This document shows, one piece after another, positions 16,051 to 23,618 of a stretch of DNA of 64,000 nucleotides; the stretch's first letter is position 1, and each line of letters opens with the position of its first letter. The stretch comes from Sphingobium sp. (GTDB taxonomy: Bacteria > Pseudomonadota > Alphaproteobacteria > Sphingomonadales > Sphingomonadaceae). Below the pieces are notes generated by a model, which saw only the letters and a program-made list of their open reading frames with translations, did not search any database and was not told the DNA's origin. Location: positions 62,001 to 126,000 of the forward strand of contig JALCRK010000001.1 of assembly GCA_022652485.1 (NCBI GenBank), in the 5' to 3' direction. The translations under genes were made by a program, and so were the position numbers.

Positions 16051-16424
16051 GGCGCTTCACTCCGGGTAATGGCGAGCGGCGCCTGCGCGCTGCCGTTGGC
16101 GATTTCGGGCTTGGCCGTGAGCGACTGCGCCGCAGTCGCCCGTGCGCCGAACTGCTGGATCAACAGCTCGGCGACGCCGAACTTGCCGGTCTGCGCCATG
16201 TTCTCAGCCGTCTTGGCGTCTGCCATGTCACGGAACTGCTCGGTCGCGCTGCTGTCGAAAATGCCTTCGCCCATGCTGGATGCACGCATCGCGCCGATCA
16301 TCTGGCGCAGGAAGACTGCCTCGAACGCCTTGGCGGCCTTCTCCAGCCCGGGGTCGCGCGGCGCCTTTGCCGGAGCCGCCTTGCCCGCATTGAGAGCTAT
16401 TCCTGTCGTCGTGCCGATATCCAT
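16047..16424 (-). CDS. flgJ: Rod-binding protein FlgJ, without muramidase domain
   Basis: A 125-residue protein corresponding only to the N-terminal rod-capping domain of FlgJ (AAKAFEAVFLRQMIGAMRASSMGEGIFDSSATEQFRDMADAKTAENMAQTG is spread over residues 30-85). The C-terminal peptidoglycan hydrolase of gammaproteobacterial FlgJ is absent; in this locus a separate lytic transglycosylase gene at 25099 may supply that activity. It abuts flgI and overlaps flgK. Confidence 0.9.
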   Translation of the reverse strand: MDIGTTTGIALNAGKAAPAKAPRDPGLEKAAKAFEAVFLRQMIGAMRASSMGEGIFDSSATEQFRDMADAKTAENMAQTGKFGVAELLIQQFGARATAAQSLTAKPEIANGSAQAPLAITRSEAP

Positions 16425-17542
16425 CAGATCACCACCAGTTCGGCCTTCATCGCGCCCGCCTGCTTGAGGGCTTCGAGGATCGCCACCATGTCCGCGGGCG
16501 AAGCGCCAATGGCGTTCAACCCTTTCACTATATCGGCAAGATTGGCTCCACCTTTAAAATCTATTACCGGCCGCTTCTCTTCCTCGACCTTGATCGAGCT
16601 TGAGGGCTCGACAGCGGTCTCTCCCTTCGAGAACGGCGCGGGCTGCACGATCTTGGGCGCTTCCTGCACGCTGACCGTCAGCTTGCCATGCGCGATGGCG
16701 GCGGGCGCGATCCGCACCGCGCCGTTGATGACGACCGTGCCGGTGCGCGCGTTGACGATCACCTTGGCAGGCGCGTCGGCGGGCTTCACCACGATATTCT
16801 CAATGAGGCCCATCATCATGATGCGGCCTTCCGCGCCGGGATCGGCATCGATCTGGATGGTGACGGCGTCCATCGCGCGGGCGCGTTTGTCGCCAAAGGC
16901 GAGGTTGACCGCATCCGCCACGCGCAGCGCCGTGGTGAGATCCGCTTCGGCGAGATTGAATTCCAGCTTCGGGGCAGTATCGAACCCGGTCGCCACCGCC
17001 TGCTCGACAGTCGCGCCGCCAGGAATGCGGCCGGCTGACGGGATGTTGACCGACACCTGGCTGCCGTCAGACCCGGAGACGCCAAGGCCGCCCACTTCGA
17101 GGTTGCCCTGCGCCATCGCGTAAATCTGTCCGTCTGCACCGCGCAGCGGCATCATAACGAGCGTGCCACCGCGCAGCGACTTGGACTTGCCGAGCGCCGA
17201 GACGGTCACATCGAGCCGCTGGCCCGGCTTGGCGAAAGCGGGTAGCTCTGCCGTCACCATCACCGCCGCCGCGTTTTTGAGGGACGGGTTGACGCCCGGC
17301 GGCAGTGTGAGGCCAAAGCGCGAGATCACGCCCTTCATGCCCTGCGCCGCATATTCGAGGCTATCGTCGCCTGTTCCCGCGAGGCCAACGACGATGCCAT
17401 AGCCCGTGAGCTGGTTCGGGCGCACGCCCTGAAAGGTGCCCAGATCCTTGATCCGCTCGGCATGAGCGGGCGTCACGCAAGCCAGCGCGGCAAGGAGGGA
17501 GATGAGGGCGGTGCGAAGGAAGGTCATGATGCTCTTGTCCAT
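16424..17542 (-). CDS. flgI: Flagellar P-ring protein FlgI
   Basis: A 372-residue periplasmic protein that polymerises into the P ring around the rod. A signal peptide (residues about 1-28, ending PAHA) is followed by the very conserved start RIKDLGTFQGVRPNQLTGYG. Further on are GTVVINGAVRIAPAAIAHG and a C-terminal LADIVKGLNAIGASPADMVAILEALKQAGAMKAELVVI. Length is standard. The start ATG overlaps the flgH stop by four bases. Confidence 0.96.
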   Translation of the reverse strand: MDKSIMTFLRTALISLLAALACVTPAHAERIKDLGTFQGVRPNQLTGYGIVVGLAGTGDDSLEYAAQGMKGVISRFGLTLPPGVNPSLKNAAAVMVTAELPAFAKPGQRLDVTVSALGKSKSLRGGTLVMMPLRGADGQIYAMAQGNLEVGGLGVSGSDGSQVSVNIPSAGRIPGGATVEQAVATGFDTAPKLEFNLAEADLTTALRVADAVNLAFGDKRARAMDAVTIQIDADPGAEGRIMMMGLIENIVVKPADAPAKVIVNARTGTVVINGAVRIAPAAIAHGKLTVSVQEAPKIVQPAPFSKGETAVEPSSSIKVEEEKRPVIDFKGGANLADIVKGLNAIGASPADMVAILEALKQAGAMKAELVVI

Positions 17543-18219
17543 CAGAAGGGGCTCAACATGCTGAAGAAGCGTTGCAGCCAGCCCTGGCGGCTGGCGCGGG
17601 CGATCTCGCCCTTGCCCGAATAGGTGATCCGCGCATCCGCGACGCGGGTGGAGAGCACCTTGTTGTCGTTCGAAATGTCGGCCGGGCGGATGATGCCCGC
17701 GATCTGGATGAACTCGTCGCCGCGATTGAGCGTCAGCGCCTTCTGCCCGCGCACTAGCATGGTGCCGTTGGGAAAGAGCTTCGCCACGGTAACCGTGATC
17801 TCGCCATTCAGACTGTTCGACTGGCTGGCGGCGCCGGTGCCCTTGAAGGTCTGCGTGCCGCTCGAGGCGATGTCGGTTGACTTGATGATGCCGGAAAGCG
17901 GCCCGGTGCTCGGCGGCGTCAGGCCGATGCTGCCGTCGCGGCCCATATTGGCGGCGTTGCTCTTTGAGGCCTGCGTGCTCTCGACCAGCTGGATGGTGAT
18001 GATGTCGCCCACCATCGCCGCGCGCGCGCCACTGGTGAGCGGCGCATAGCCGTTCGCCGCCTGAAAGATGCTGCCGTTGGCGGGCATAGACTGGGGTGCG
18101 GGTTCGGAATAGGTCGGCGCATAATCGAGATGCTCCTTCTTCTTCCCCGCGAAAGCGGGCGAAGCGAGCAGAAGCGCGGAACCGAACAGCAGGAAAGCGG
18201 AATGACGCATGATCTTCAT
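17542..18219 (-). CDS. flgH: Flagellar L-ring protein FlgH (no lipobox cysteine)
   Basis: A 225-residue L-ring subunit with the family motifs NGSIFQAANGYAPL, ARAMVGDIITIQL and GQKALTLNRGDEFIQIAGIIRPADIS. FlgH is normally a lipoprotein. Here the signal region (FLLFGSALLLASPAFA-GKKK) contains no cysteine and looks like a signal peptidase I substrate. Starts at 18228 (GTG), 18219 (ATG) and 18210 (ATG) are all possible and none changes this. It is tightly packed between flgG and flgI. Confidence 0.93.
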   Translation of the reverse strand: MKIMRHSAFLLFGSALLLASPAFAGKKKEHLDYAPTYSEPAPQSMPANGSIFQAANGYAPLTSGARAAMVGDIITIQLVESTQASKSNAANMGRDGSIGLTPPSTGPLSGIIKSTDIASSGTQTFKGTGAASQSNSLNGEITVTVAKLFPNGTMLVRGQKALTLNRGDEFIQIAGIIRPADISNDNKVLSTRVADARITYSGKGEIARASRQGWLQRFFSMLSPF

Positions 18220-18224
18220 CGTCC

Positions 18225-19013
18225 TCACAGCTGCTGGTTCACATATTGCAGCATCTCGTCGGTCGACTTGATCATCTTGCTGTTCACCTCATAGGCGCGC
18301 TGGGTCTCGATCATGTCGACCAGCTCCTCGACGATGTTGACGTTCGAGCCTTCGAGCGCGCCCTGCTTGATCGTGCCGCGCCCGTCGAGGCCCGCAGCGC
18401 CCACCTGAGGTGCGCCGCTGGCCGCCGTTTCGATCAGCACGTTGCCGCCAACCGATTGCAGGCCCGAGGCATTGGCGAAGCTCGCCAGCTCGATCTGGCC
18501 GAGATCGGTCGGGTTGGTTTGCCCCGCGATTGTGGCCGAGACGGTGCCGTCATTGCCGATGGTGATCGAGGTGACGCCATCGGGCACCTGAATCTGCGGG
18601 ATCAGCGGCAGGCCGTCCGAATTGACCAGCGTGCCTTCCGCCGTGCGGCTGAAATTGCCGTCGCGGGTATAGCCGATCGTGCCGTCCGCGCGTTGAAGCT
18701 GGAAATAGCCGCCGCCCTCGATCGCCATATCGAGCGCGCCGCCTGTTTCCTGCAGCGTGCCCTGCGTATCGATGCGGCTGGTGCCCGCGAGCGCCACGCC
18801 GGTGCCGAGCGAAAGGCCGGTCGCGAATTTGTTCTGGCTGTCCGACGCAGCGCCTGCGGCGATCAACTGCTGATAGGCCAGCGCTTCGAAGTTCGCGCGG
18901 TCTTTCTTGAAACCCGTGGTGTTCACGTTCGCGAGGTTGTTCGCGATCACCTGCATCTTGGTGTTCTGCGCATCAAGCCCGGTGCGGGCGACGTGAAGAG
19001 CGGCGTTGGTCAT
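18225..19013 (-). CDS. flgG: Flagellar distal rod protein FlgG
   Basis: A 262-residue distal rod subunit. It has the rod-family N-terminus (LDAQNTKMQVIANNLANVNTTGFKKDRANFEAL), the FlgG-specific segment AGTSRIDTQGTLQETGGALDMAIEG and the C-terminal helix NIVEELVDMIETQRAYEVNSKMIKSTDEML. The length equals that of enteric FlgG. It lies between flgF and flgH. Confidence 0.96.
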   Translation of the reverse strand: MTNAALHVARTGLDAQNTKMQVIANNLANVNTTGFKKDRANFEALAYQQLIAAGAASDSQNKFATGLSLGTGVALAGTSRIDTQGTLQETGGALDMAIEGGGYFQLQRADGTIGYTRDGNFSRTAEGTLVNSDGLPLIPQIQVPDGVTSITIGNDGTVSATIAGQTNPTDLGQIELASFANASGLQSVGGNVLIETAASGAPQVGAAGLDGRGTIKQGALEGSNVNIVEELVDMIETQRAYEVNSKMIKSTDEMLQYVNQQL

Positions 19014-19059
19014 GGAAATTTCGTCCTTCGGTTAATCGGGTTACGCGGCGGCTATCAGT

Positions 19060-19806
19060 TTAGGCACCCGGCAATTTCATCAGGCTGGCGCCGCCGTCAT
19101 CGATTTGTTTGGCGGTATCGATCATCTTGACCTGGGTTTCCCAGGCGCGGCTGGCCTCGATCATCTGCACCAGCATCTCCGTGGCGTTGACGTTCGATCC
19201 TTCAAGCGACCCGCCCGTCACCCGCGCCAGCGGATCATCCGGCAGCACGCCGCCGTTCACCTCGCGGAACAGGCCGTCCAGCCCCTTGGCGATCTGCGAT
19301 CCCCTGGGATTGGCGAGCTTCAGTCGGTCGATCTGCTGGGGCGATTTGGGGTCGCCGCCCGCGGGAATGATCGAGATGCTGCCGTCCTTGGCAATCGTGA
19401 TTGCATCATAGGGGGGAAGGGTGATCGGCCCCGAATTGCCGATCACGGGGAGTCCATCTCCCGTGGTCAGCAATCCCGAGTCCGACAATTTGAGGTCACC
19501 GCGCCGTGTATAGGCTTCGGAGCCGTCCGACGCCTGCACCGCGATCATGGCCTCTCCATTCACCGCGACATCGAGCGGGTTGCCGGTCGCGGTGATGGAG
19601 CCTTCCTTCATGTCCGCGCCCAGCACCTGCTCGCCCGCCTGCGCGCGCGTCTTGAAGGTCTGCCCCTCGATCCACACAGTATTGGCGTTCGCGATTTCGG
19701 CACGAAAGCCGACCGTGTTGGCGTTGGCGAGATTGTTCGCGATGGTGCTCTGGCGGGAGAGCGCCGCGCGCATCGCCGTAAGAGCGGTATCGACCAACCT
19801 GTCCAT
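19060..19806 (-). CDS. flgF: Flagellar proximal rod protein FlgF
   Basis: A 248-residue rod subunit starting MDRLVDTALTAMRAALSRQSTIANNLANANT, with GDLKLSDSGLLTTGDGLPVIG in the middle and the rod-family C-terminus NATEMLVQMIEASRAWETQVKMI. This layout is FlgF rather than FlgG. The gene follows flgE with 27 bp between them. Confidence 0.93.
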   Translation of the reverse strand: MDRLVDTALTAMRAALSRQSTIANNLANANTVGFRAEIANANTVWIEGQTFKTRAQAGEQVLGADMKEGSITATGNPLDVAVNGEAMIAVQASDGSEAYTRRGDLKLSDSGLLTTGDGLPVIGNSGPITLPPYDAITIAKDGSISIIPAGGDPKSPQQIDRLKLANPRGSQIAKGLDGLFREVNGGVLPDDPLARVTGGSLEGSNVNATEMLVQMIEASRAWETQVKMIDTAKQIDDGGASLMKLPGA

Positions 19807-19833
19807 GAGTCAGACCTCTCGGTTTTCAGTCTA

Positions 19834-20658
19834 TTAGCTGCGCAGGTTCACGATCGCGTTCGAGATGGTAGACGCGGTTTCGATCGCCTTGGCATTCGCC
19901 TGGAAGTTGCGCTGGGCGGAGATCAGCGCCACCAGCTCTTCCGTCAGGTCGACGTTGGAGCGTTCTAGCGCGCCCGAGCGGATCGCGCCATACAGACCCG
20001 CGTTGGCCGCGCCATAGACGGGAGCGCCCGATTGCAGTGTCGCTTCCCAGTGCGCATCGCCCTTCTGGCGCAGGCCTTCGTTAGAGGGGAAGGCCGCCAT
20101 CGCGATCTGGCCGAGGATCTGGGTGGTTGAGTCCGCGAAGGTCGCGGTCACGGTGCCATCCACTGTCACGCCCACCGACGAGAGCTGGATCGTTGGGGAG
20201 CCCGGCTTGGTCAGCGGGATCTGGAGATCGGACTGCGTCGTCATATCAATGCTGCTGGTCGTGCTGTTGTAGGGAAACACCTGCAACCGTCCGCCCACGG
20301 TATCCACCACGTAGCGGTTATCGTCGAGAGAGAAGGCGCCGTTGCGGGTATAGCTGACCTGCAAGGTCGGCGGAGGAGTCTTCACGGTGAAGAAGGCTTC
20401 ACCGGTGATCGCGAGGTCGAGCGTCTTGTCGGTCGTCTCGACGGTGCCCTGCGTGAACTGCTGCTGGATCCCGGTGATGCGCGTGCCCTGTCCGGCGACC
20501 TGTGTCGTCGTCTGCATCGGAGCGGCGGCGAAGATGTCGCCGAAATTGGTGCGGCTTTTCTTGAACGCGGTCGAATTGACGTTGGCGACGTTGTTCGAAA
20601 CGGTGGCGAGGTCGGACTGTGCCGCCTTGAGGCCGGTGAGCGAGGTGTAAAAGGACAT
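19834..20658 (-). CDS. flgE: Flagellar hook protein FlgE, unusually short
   Basis: A 274-residue hook subunit, far shorter than the roughly 400 residues of enteric FlgE. The N-terminus (FYTSLTGLKAAQSDLATVSNNVANVNSTAFKKSRTNF) and the C-terminus (NVDLTEELVALISAQRNFQANAKAIET) are both intact. The central part keeps a D1-type domain (DLAITGEAFFTV, SYTRNGAFSLDDNRYVVD), so the outer D2 region seems to be largely missing. Position after flgD supports FlgE rather than another rod protein. Confidence 0.88.
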   Translation of the reverse strand: MSFYTSLTGLKAAQSDLATVSNNVANVNSTAFKKSRTNFGDIFAAAPMQTTTQVAGQGTRITGIQQQFTQGTVETTDKTLDLAITGEAFFTVKTPPPTLQVSYTRNGAFSLDDNRYVVDTVGGRLQVFPYNSTTSSIDMTTQSDLQIPLTKPGSPTIQLSSVGVTVDGTVTATFADSTTQILGQIAMAAFPSNEGLRQKGDAHWEATLQSGAPVYGAANAGLYGAIRSGALERSNVDLTEELVALISAQRNFQANAKAIETASTISNAIVNLRS

Positions 20659-20694
20659 GGACTAGGCTCCTTGGTTTGAAACGTGTGAGATAAA

Positions 20695-21366
20695 TCAGGT
20701 GAGTTTGATGGCTTCGCTGGGCGAGAAGCTGCCGAGCGGAGTGATGAGCTTGGCCTGGCTGCCGTCTGCGGGAGATTGCACCGCCGCGATGCTGGCCCAG
20801 GTATCGATTTCGGTCGGCGTTGCGCCATTGACCTTCACCCGGAGCGGCTGGCCCGCGACATAGTTGCCCGCGTCGTCGCGGCCGTTCCAGTAGAAGGAAA
20901 CGTCACCTGCCGTATGCGCGCCGAGATCAATGGTTTTCACCGTGTTGCCGCTGCTGTCGACCAGATCGACGCTGAGCGCAGATGCATCCTTGTCCAGCGT
21001 CAGCTGGCCCGCATAATTGCCCTGGGCGTCAGGGGCGGTGATGTTGCTCTTCACCAGCATAGAGCGACCGATCCAGCTAGCGGCATCGTTGATGCGGCTG
21101 CCGGATACGGCGGCGGATATGGTCGCCAGCGACTTGTTCATCTCCGCGATGCCGCTGGTGTTGCTGATCGTCGCCATCTGTGCGACGAGATCGGCGTTAT
21201 CCATCGGGTTGAACGGATCCTGAGATTTGAGCTGCGCGGTGAGCAGCGTCAGAAAATCGGTCTGCGCCATGCTCTTCTGCGTGACGCCGGCCGATTTCTG
21301 GCCGAGGGTGTCCGCCGTGCCGGTATAGGTCACGGTGCCGTTATTGGTGGTGGCGGTTACGGTCAT
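20695..21366 (-). CDS. flgD: Hook-capping / hook assembly protein FlgD
   Basis: A 223-residue protein with the conserved N-terminal FlgD motif MAQTDFLTLLTAQLKSQDPFNPMDNADLVAQMATIS, needed to cap the growing hook. It is followed by a FLIN-type beta domain (YWNGRDDAGNYVAGQPLRVKV). The start overlaps the flgC stop by four bases. Normal length for the family. Confidence 0.95.
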   Translation of the reverse strand: MTVTATTNNGTVTYTGTADTLGQKSAGVTQKSMAQTDFLTLLTAQLKSQDPFNPMDNADLVAQMATISNTSGIAEMNKSLATISAAVSGSRINDAASWIGRSMLVKSNITAPDAQGNYAGQLTLDKDASALSVDLVDSSGNTVKTIDLGAHTAGDVSFYWNGRDDAGNYVAGQPLRVKVNGATPTEIDTWASIAAVQSPADGSQAKLITPLGSFSPSEAIKLT

Positions 21367-21776
21367 TTGCCCATCCTAACTGTGTCGAGCATGAGGGATT
21401 TTGCGGTCTGCAAGACCTGCACATTGTTCTGGTACATCCGCGAGGCTTCCAGCATGTCGACGAGCTCTGTGCTGCTGTCGACTGCGGCCTCGAAGACATT
21501 GCCGTCCTTGTCCGCGAGCGGGTGATTGGGGTCATAGCGCTTCACCGGCTTGGCATCGGTGGTGACGACGCTCTGCACCTTGACGGTCGAAATGCCTGGC
21601 TGCTCCGTGACCGATTGAAAGATCGGGCGGATCGCGCGATAGGCCTGTTTTTCGCTTCCCGTAACGGTGCCCGCATTCGCCATGTTGGAGGCGGTGGCGT
21701 TCAACCGCACGAGCTGCGCCGACATGGCGCGGCCAGCGATATCGAAGATGTTCATGGGCGCGTTTGCCATGCTCAT
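21363..21776 (-). CDS. flgC: Flagellar rod protein FlgC
   Basis: A 137-residue proximal rod subunit: MNIFDIAGRAMSAQLVRLNATASNMANAGTV at the start, VKRYDPNHPLADKDGNVF in the middle and VDMLEASRMYQNNVQVLQTAKSL near the end. It overlaps flgB and flgD by four bases each, which implies translational coupling. Confidence 0.95.
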   Translation of the reverse strand: MSMANAPMNIFDIAGRAMSAQLVRLNATASNMANAGTVTGSEKQAYRAIRPIFQSVTEQPGISTVKVQSVVTTDAKPVKRYDPNHPLADKDGNVFEAAVDSSTELVDMLEASRMYQNNVQVLQTAKSLMLDTVRMGK

Positions 21777-22129
21777 TCTCCCTTCAATGCGCGGGTGATG
21801 GTATTGATGCGGCTCTCCAGGAAGGAGAGGGTGGTCTGATATTTGACCGCGTTCTCCGCGAAGAGGGTCTGTTCGGTCGAAAGTTCGACCGTGTTGCCGT
21901 CGAGCGCGGGTTGCAGCGGAATGCGGTATCCCATTGCGGCGTTGGCGGCCTGGGTCGCGCTGTCGCCCTTGTCGGTGGCGTCTTTCAGCGCCGCCTCGAA
22001 ATCGATGTCCCGCGCCTTGTAGCCGGGGGTGGAGGCATTGGCGATGTTGGAGGCGAGTAGGTTCAGACGCTGCGAGCGAAGCTCCAGCGCCTTTCCGTGC
22101 AGTCCGAACAGTGCGTCATCCAGTCCCAT
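21773..22129 (-). CDS. flgB: Flagellar rod protein FlgB
   Basis: A 118-residue rod subunit with the N-terminal LFGLHGKALELRSQRLNLLASNIANASTPGYKARDIDF and the C-terminal NAVKYQTTLSFLESRI. It heads the minus-strand flgBCDEFGHIJKL operon, and a perfect sigma-54 promoter lies 89 bp upstream. Confidence 0.95.
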   Translation of the reverse strand: MGLDDALFGLHGKALELRSQRLNLLASNIANASTPGYKARDIDFEAALKDATDKGDSATQAANAAMGYRIPLQPALDGNTVELSTEQTLFAENAVKYQTTLSFLESRINTITRALKGE

Positions 22130-22217
22130 CGTTTTTCCGTTCAGTCCTCTAAACTTTGCCCTGAACCCGCCGTTCTTGCCTTATGGATCGCCGGGCAGGT
22201 TCATCCGACATGATATA

Positions 22218-22233
22218 AGCAAAGGCCGTGCCA
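22218..22233 (-). promoter_or_regulatory. Sigma-54 promoter of the flgB operon
   Basis: The minus strand reads TGGCACG-GCCT-TTGCT, an exact match to the -24/-12 consensus TGGCACG-N4-TTGCT. It is 89 bp from the flgB start. Two phased palindromes 75-126 bp upstream would serve as activator-binding sites. Confidence 0.9.
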
Positions 22234-22307
22234 ATTTTACCCAAGTGGCGGAATTGCACTGGTTTTGGGCTGGGCCGGGTTTGCGGGAGAGGACACTCCG
22301 GCAAGCG

Positions 22308-22323
22308 CGGCACCGTTTTGCCG
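22308..22323. promoter_or_regulatory. Putative FlbD-type operator, site 1 (flgB upstream)
   Basis: CGGCA-CCGTTT-TGCCG, an inverted repeat of 5-bp arms with a 6-bp centre. Together with the next site it lies at an enhancer-like distance from the flgB sigma-54 promoter. Caulobacter FlbD (ftr) sites have a similar CGGCAAA core; that this is the site of the activator encoded at 32285 is inferred. Confidence 0.6.
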
Positions 22324-22328
22324 GAGGG

Positions 22329-22344
22329 CGGCAAATTTTTGCCG
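22329..22344. promoter_or_regulatory. Putative FlbD-type operator, site 2 (flgB upstream)
   Basis: CGGCA-AATTTT-TGCCG, which is a fully palindromic 16-mer. It starts exactly 21 bp after site 1, two helical turns, as expected for cooperative binding on one DNA face. It also lies upstream of the plus-strand MotA-like gene at 22414. Confidence 0.65.
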
Positions 22345-22413
22345 TTCGTTAAGCATAGCCCTACGCGCTTTGGTAAACAGTGCCCGGTATTGATGCGGAC
22401 CAGAGGTAACAAG

Positions 22414-23079
22414 ATGCAACTGCTCACCCATCTCTTCAATCCGCTCACTCTGGGATGCATGCTTGCCGGCTGCGTCCTCCTCGCGCTTTTGCAAAACGGC
22501 CCCAAAGCCCTGGCGCGTGGCGTCATGGCGCTGCCTGCCTTGTGGCGTGCGGACCCGGAGCGGGACATGCTGCTCGCCCGGGCGACGATGACGCGGGTGG
22601 ACCATGTGGCGCAGCTGCGCGGCCTCCAGTGCACGGATCGCGTGCGCGCCGCCAACCCCTTCCTCGCGCTTGCCATTCGTAAACTTGCCGACACCGAAAC
22701 CGTCGACCGGTTCGAGATGTGGGCGGAGCAGGCTCTGGCAGACCGCCGCGCGCGCCATGAAACCGCGCAGAAATTCTGGCTCTCCATCGCCGATGTCGCG
22801 CCTGCGCTAGGCATGGCGGGTACGATCATCGGCCTCGTCGGCATGTTTGCTGGCATGGACGATCCCGCGAAGATCGGCCCGTCTATGGCATTGGCGCTGC
22901 TCACGACGCTCTATGGCGTGGTGCTGGCAAACCTGGTTGCCGCGCCGATCGCGACCCGCCTTGCAGACCTCACGGAGCGCGAGCTCGCCTGGCAGACGGA
23001 GCTGTGCCAGCGTATGCTGCGCGTCGCCCGTCGCGAGACGGCTCCGGTGCGCCGCGCCTCGATCCGCGAGGTGGCATGA
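22414..23079 (+). CDS. MotA/TolQ/ExbB-family proton channel protein (second, short stator-like MotA)
   Basis: A 221-residue membrane protein. One hydrophobic helix is near the N-terminus (residues about 10-28) and a MotA/ExbB core follows: SIADVAPALGMAGTIIGLVGMF, then IGPSMALALLTTLYGVVLANLVAAPI. This core is closest in look to PomA-type MotA. The N-terminal helix pair of full MotA appears reduced to one. The ATG at 22414 has AGAGG just upstream, and earlier in-frame starts are shadows. It overlaps the next gene by four bases. It sits inside the flagellar locus, separate from motAB at 11.7-13.7 kb. Confidence 0.75.
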   Translation: MQLLTHLFNPLTLGCMLAGCVLLALLQNGPKALARGVMALPALWRADPERDMLLARATMTRVDHVAQLRGLQCTDRVRAANPFLALAIRKLADTETVDRFEMWAEQALADRRARHETAQKFWLSIADVAPALGMAGTIIGLVGMFAGMDDPAKIGPSMALALLTTLYGVVLANLVAAPIATRLADLTERELAWQTELCQRMLRVARRETAPVRRASIREVA

Positions 23080-23552
23080 AGGCGCGGGCGATAGCGCAGG
23101 CCCGGCGCAACCGCTGGGCGCTGAGCTTTGCCGATCTCGCTTTGCTATTGCTCGGCTTTTTCGTGCTGCTGCAAGCCAGCAATGGCCGCCAGCATGAAGT
23201 GGTGAACGGCGTGGCGCAGGAATTTGGCGCGCCGGTAGCCCAGGCGGATAAGCTCCTCGCACGCAGCCTGTTCCAGCCGGGAGAGGCGCTGCTCACCTCC
23301 TCAGGCGAGCAGGCGATCGAGGCGGTGGCACTCCATCACAAGGGCGGCAGTGCGCCGGTTGAAATCCGCTCGGTCGGCCTCGACGCTGCGACCAACCGTT
23401 TCGACACTTGGGATCTCGCGGCGGCGCGTCTCGGCGCGGTGGCGCGCGGCCTGTCCTCGCACGGCATCGCGCGGGAACGCATCGTCATCCGCGGCCTCGA
23501 TCAGCAGAGCGAGAGCAAGGCGGGGCAGCAGTTCCTCATCAAGGCGCGATAA
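23076..23552 (+). CDS. MotB-like / OmpA-domain protein (partner of the short MotA)
   Basis: A 158-residue protein with one N-terminal transmembrane helix. The motif WALSFADLALLLLGFFVLL carries the MotB-type Asp (residue 20). A shortened OmpA-like domain follows (VEIRSVGLDAA, DLAAARLGAVARGLSSHGI, RIVIRGLDQ). It is less than half the length of motB at 11721 and has no long periplasmic linker, so its anchoring to peptidoglycan may differ. The ATGA overlap with the MotA-like gene suggests they form a complex. Function in rotation, or as an assembly or energising unit, is not known. Confidence 0.7.
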   Translation: MKARAIAQARRNRWALSFADLALLLLGFFVLLQASNGRQHEVVNGVAQEFGAPVAQADKLLARSLFQPGEALLTSSGEQAIEAVALHHKGGSAPVEIRSVGLDAATNRFDTWDLAAARLGAVARGLSSHGIARERIVIRGLDQQSESKAGQQFLIKAR

Positions 23553-23618
23553 GCTGTCCCGATAACTGGCACGATAATTGCTTAAATTGCCCTGATAGAT
23601 TTCTGTCAGGAGACACCA

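Noticed and set aside
22308-22344. Reading the CGGCA palindromes as further sigma-54 promoters
   Set aside because: GG and GC in them are 9 bp apart, not 10, and their symmetry points to a protein-binding operator instead.
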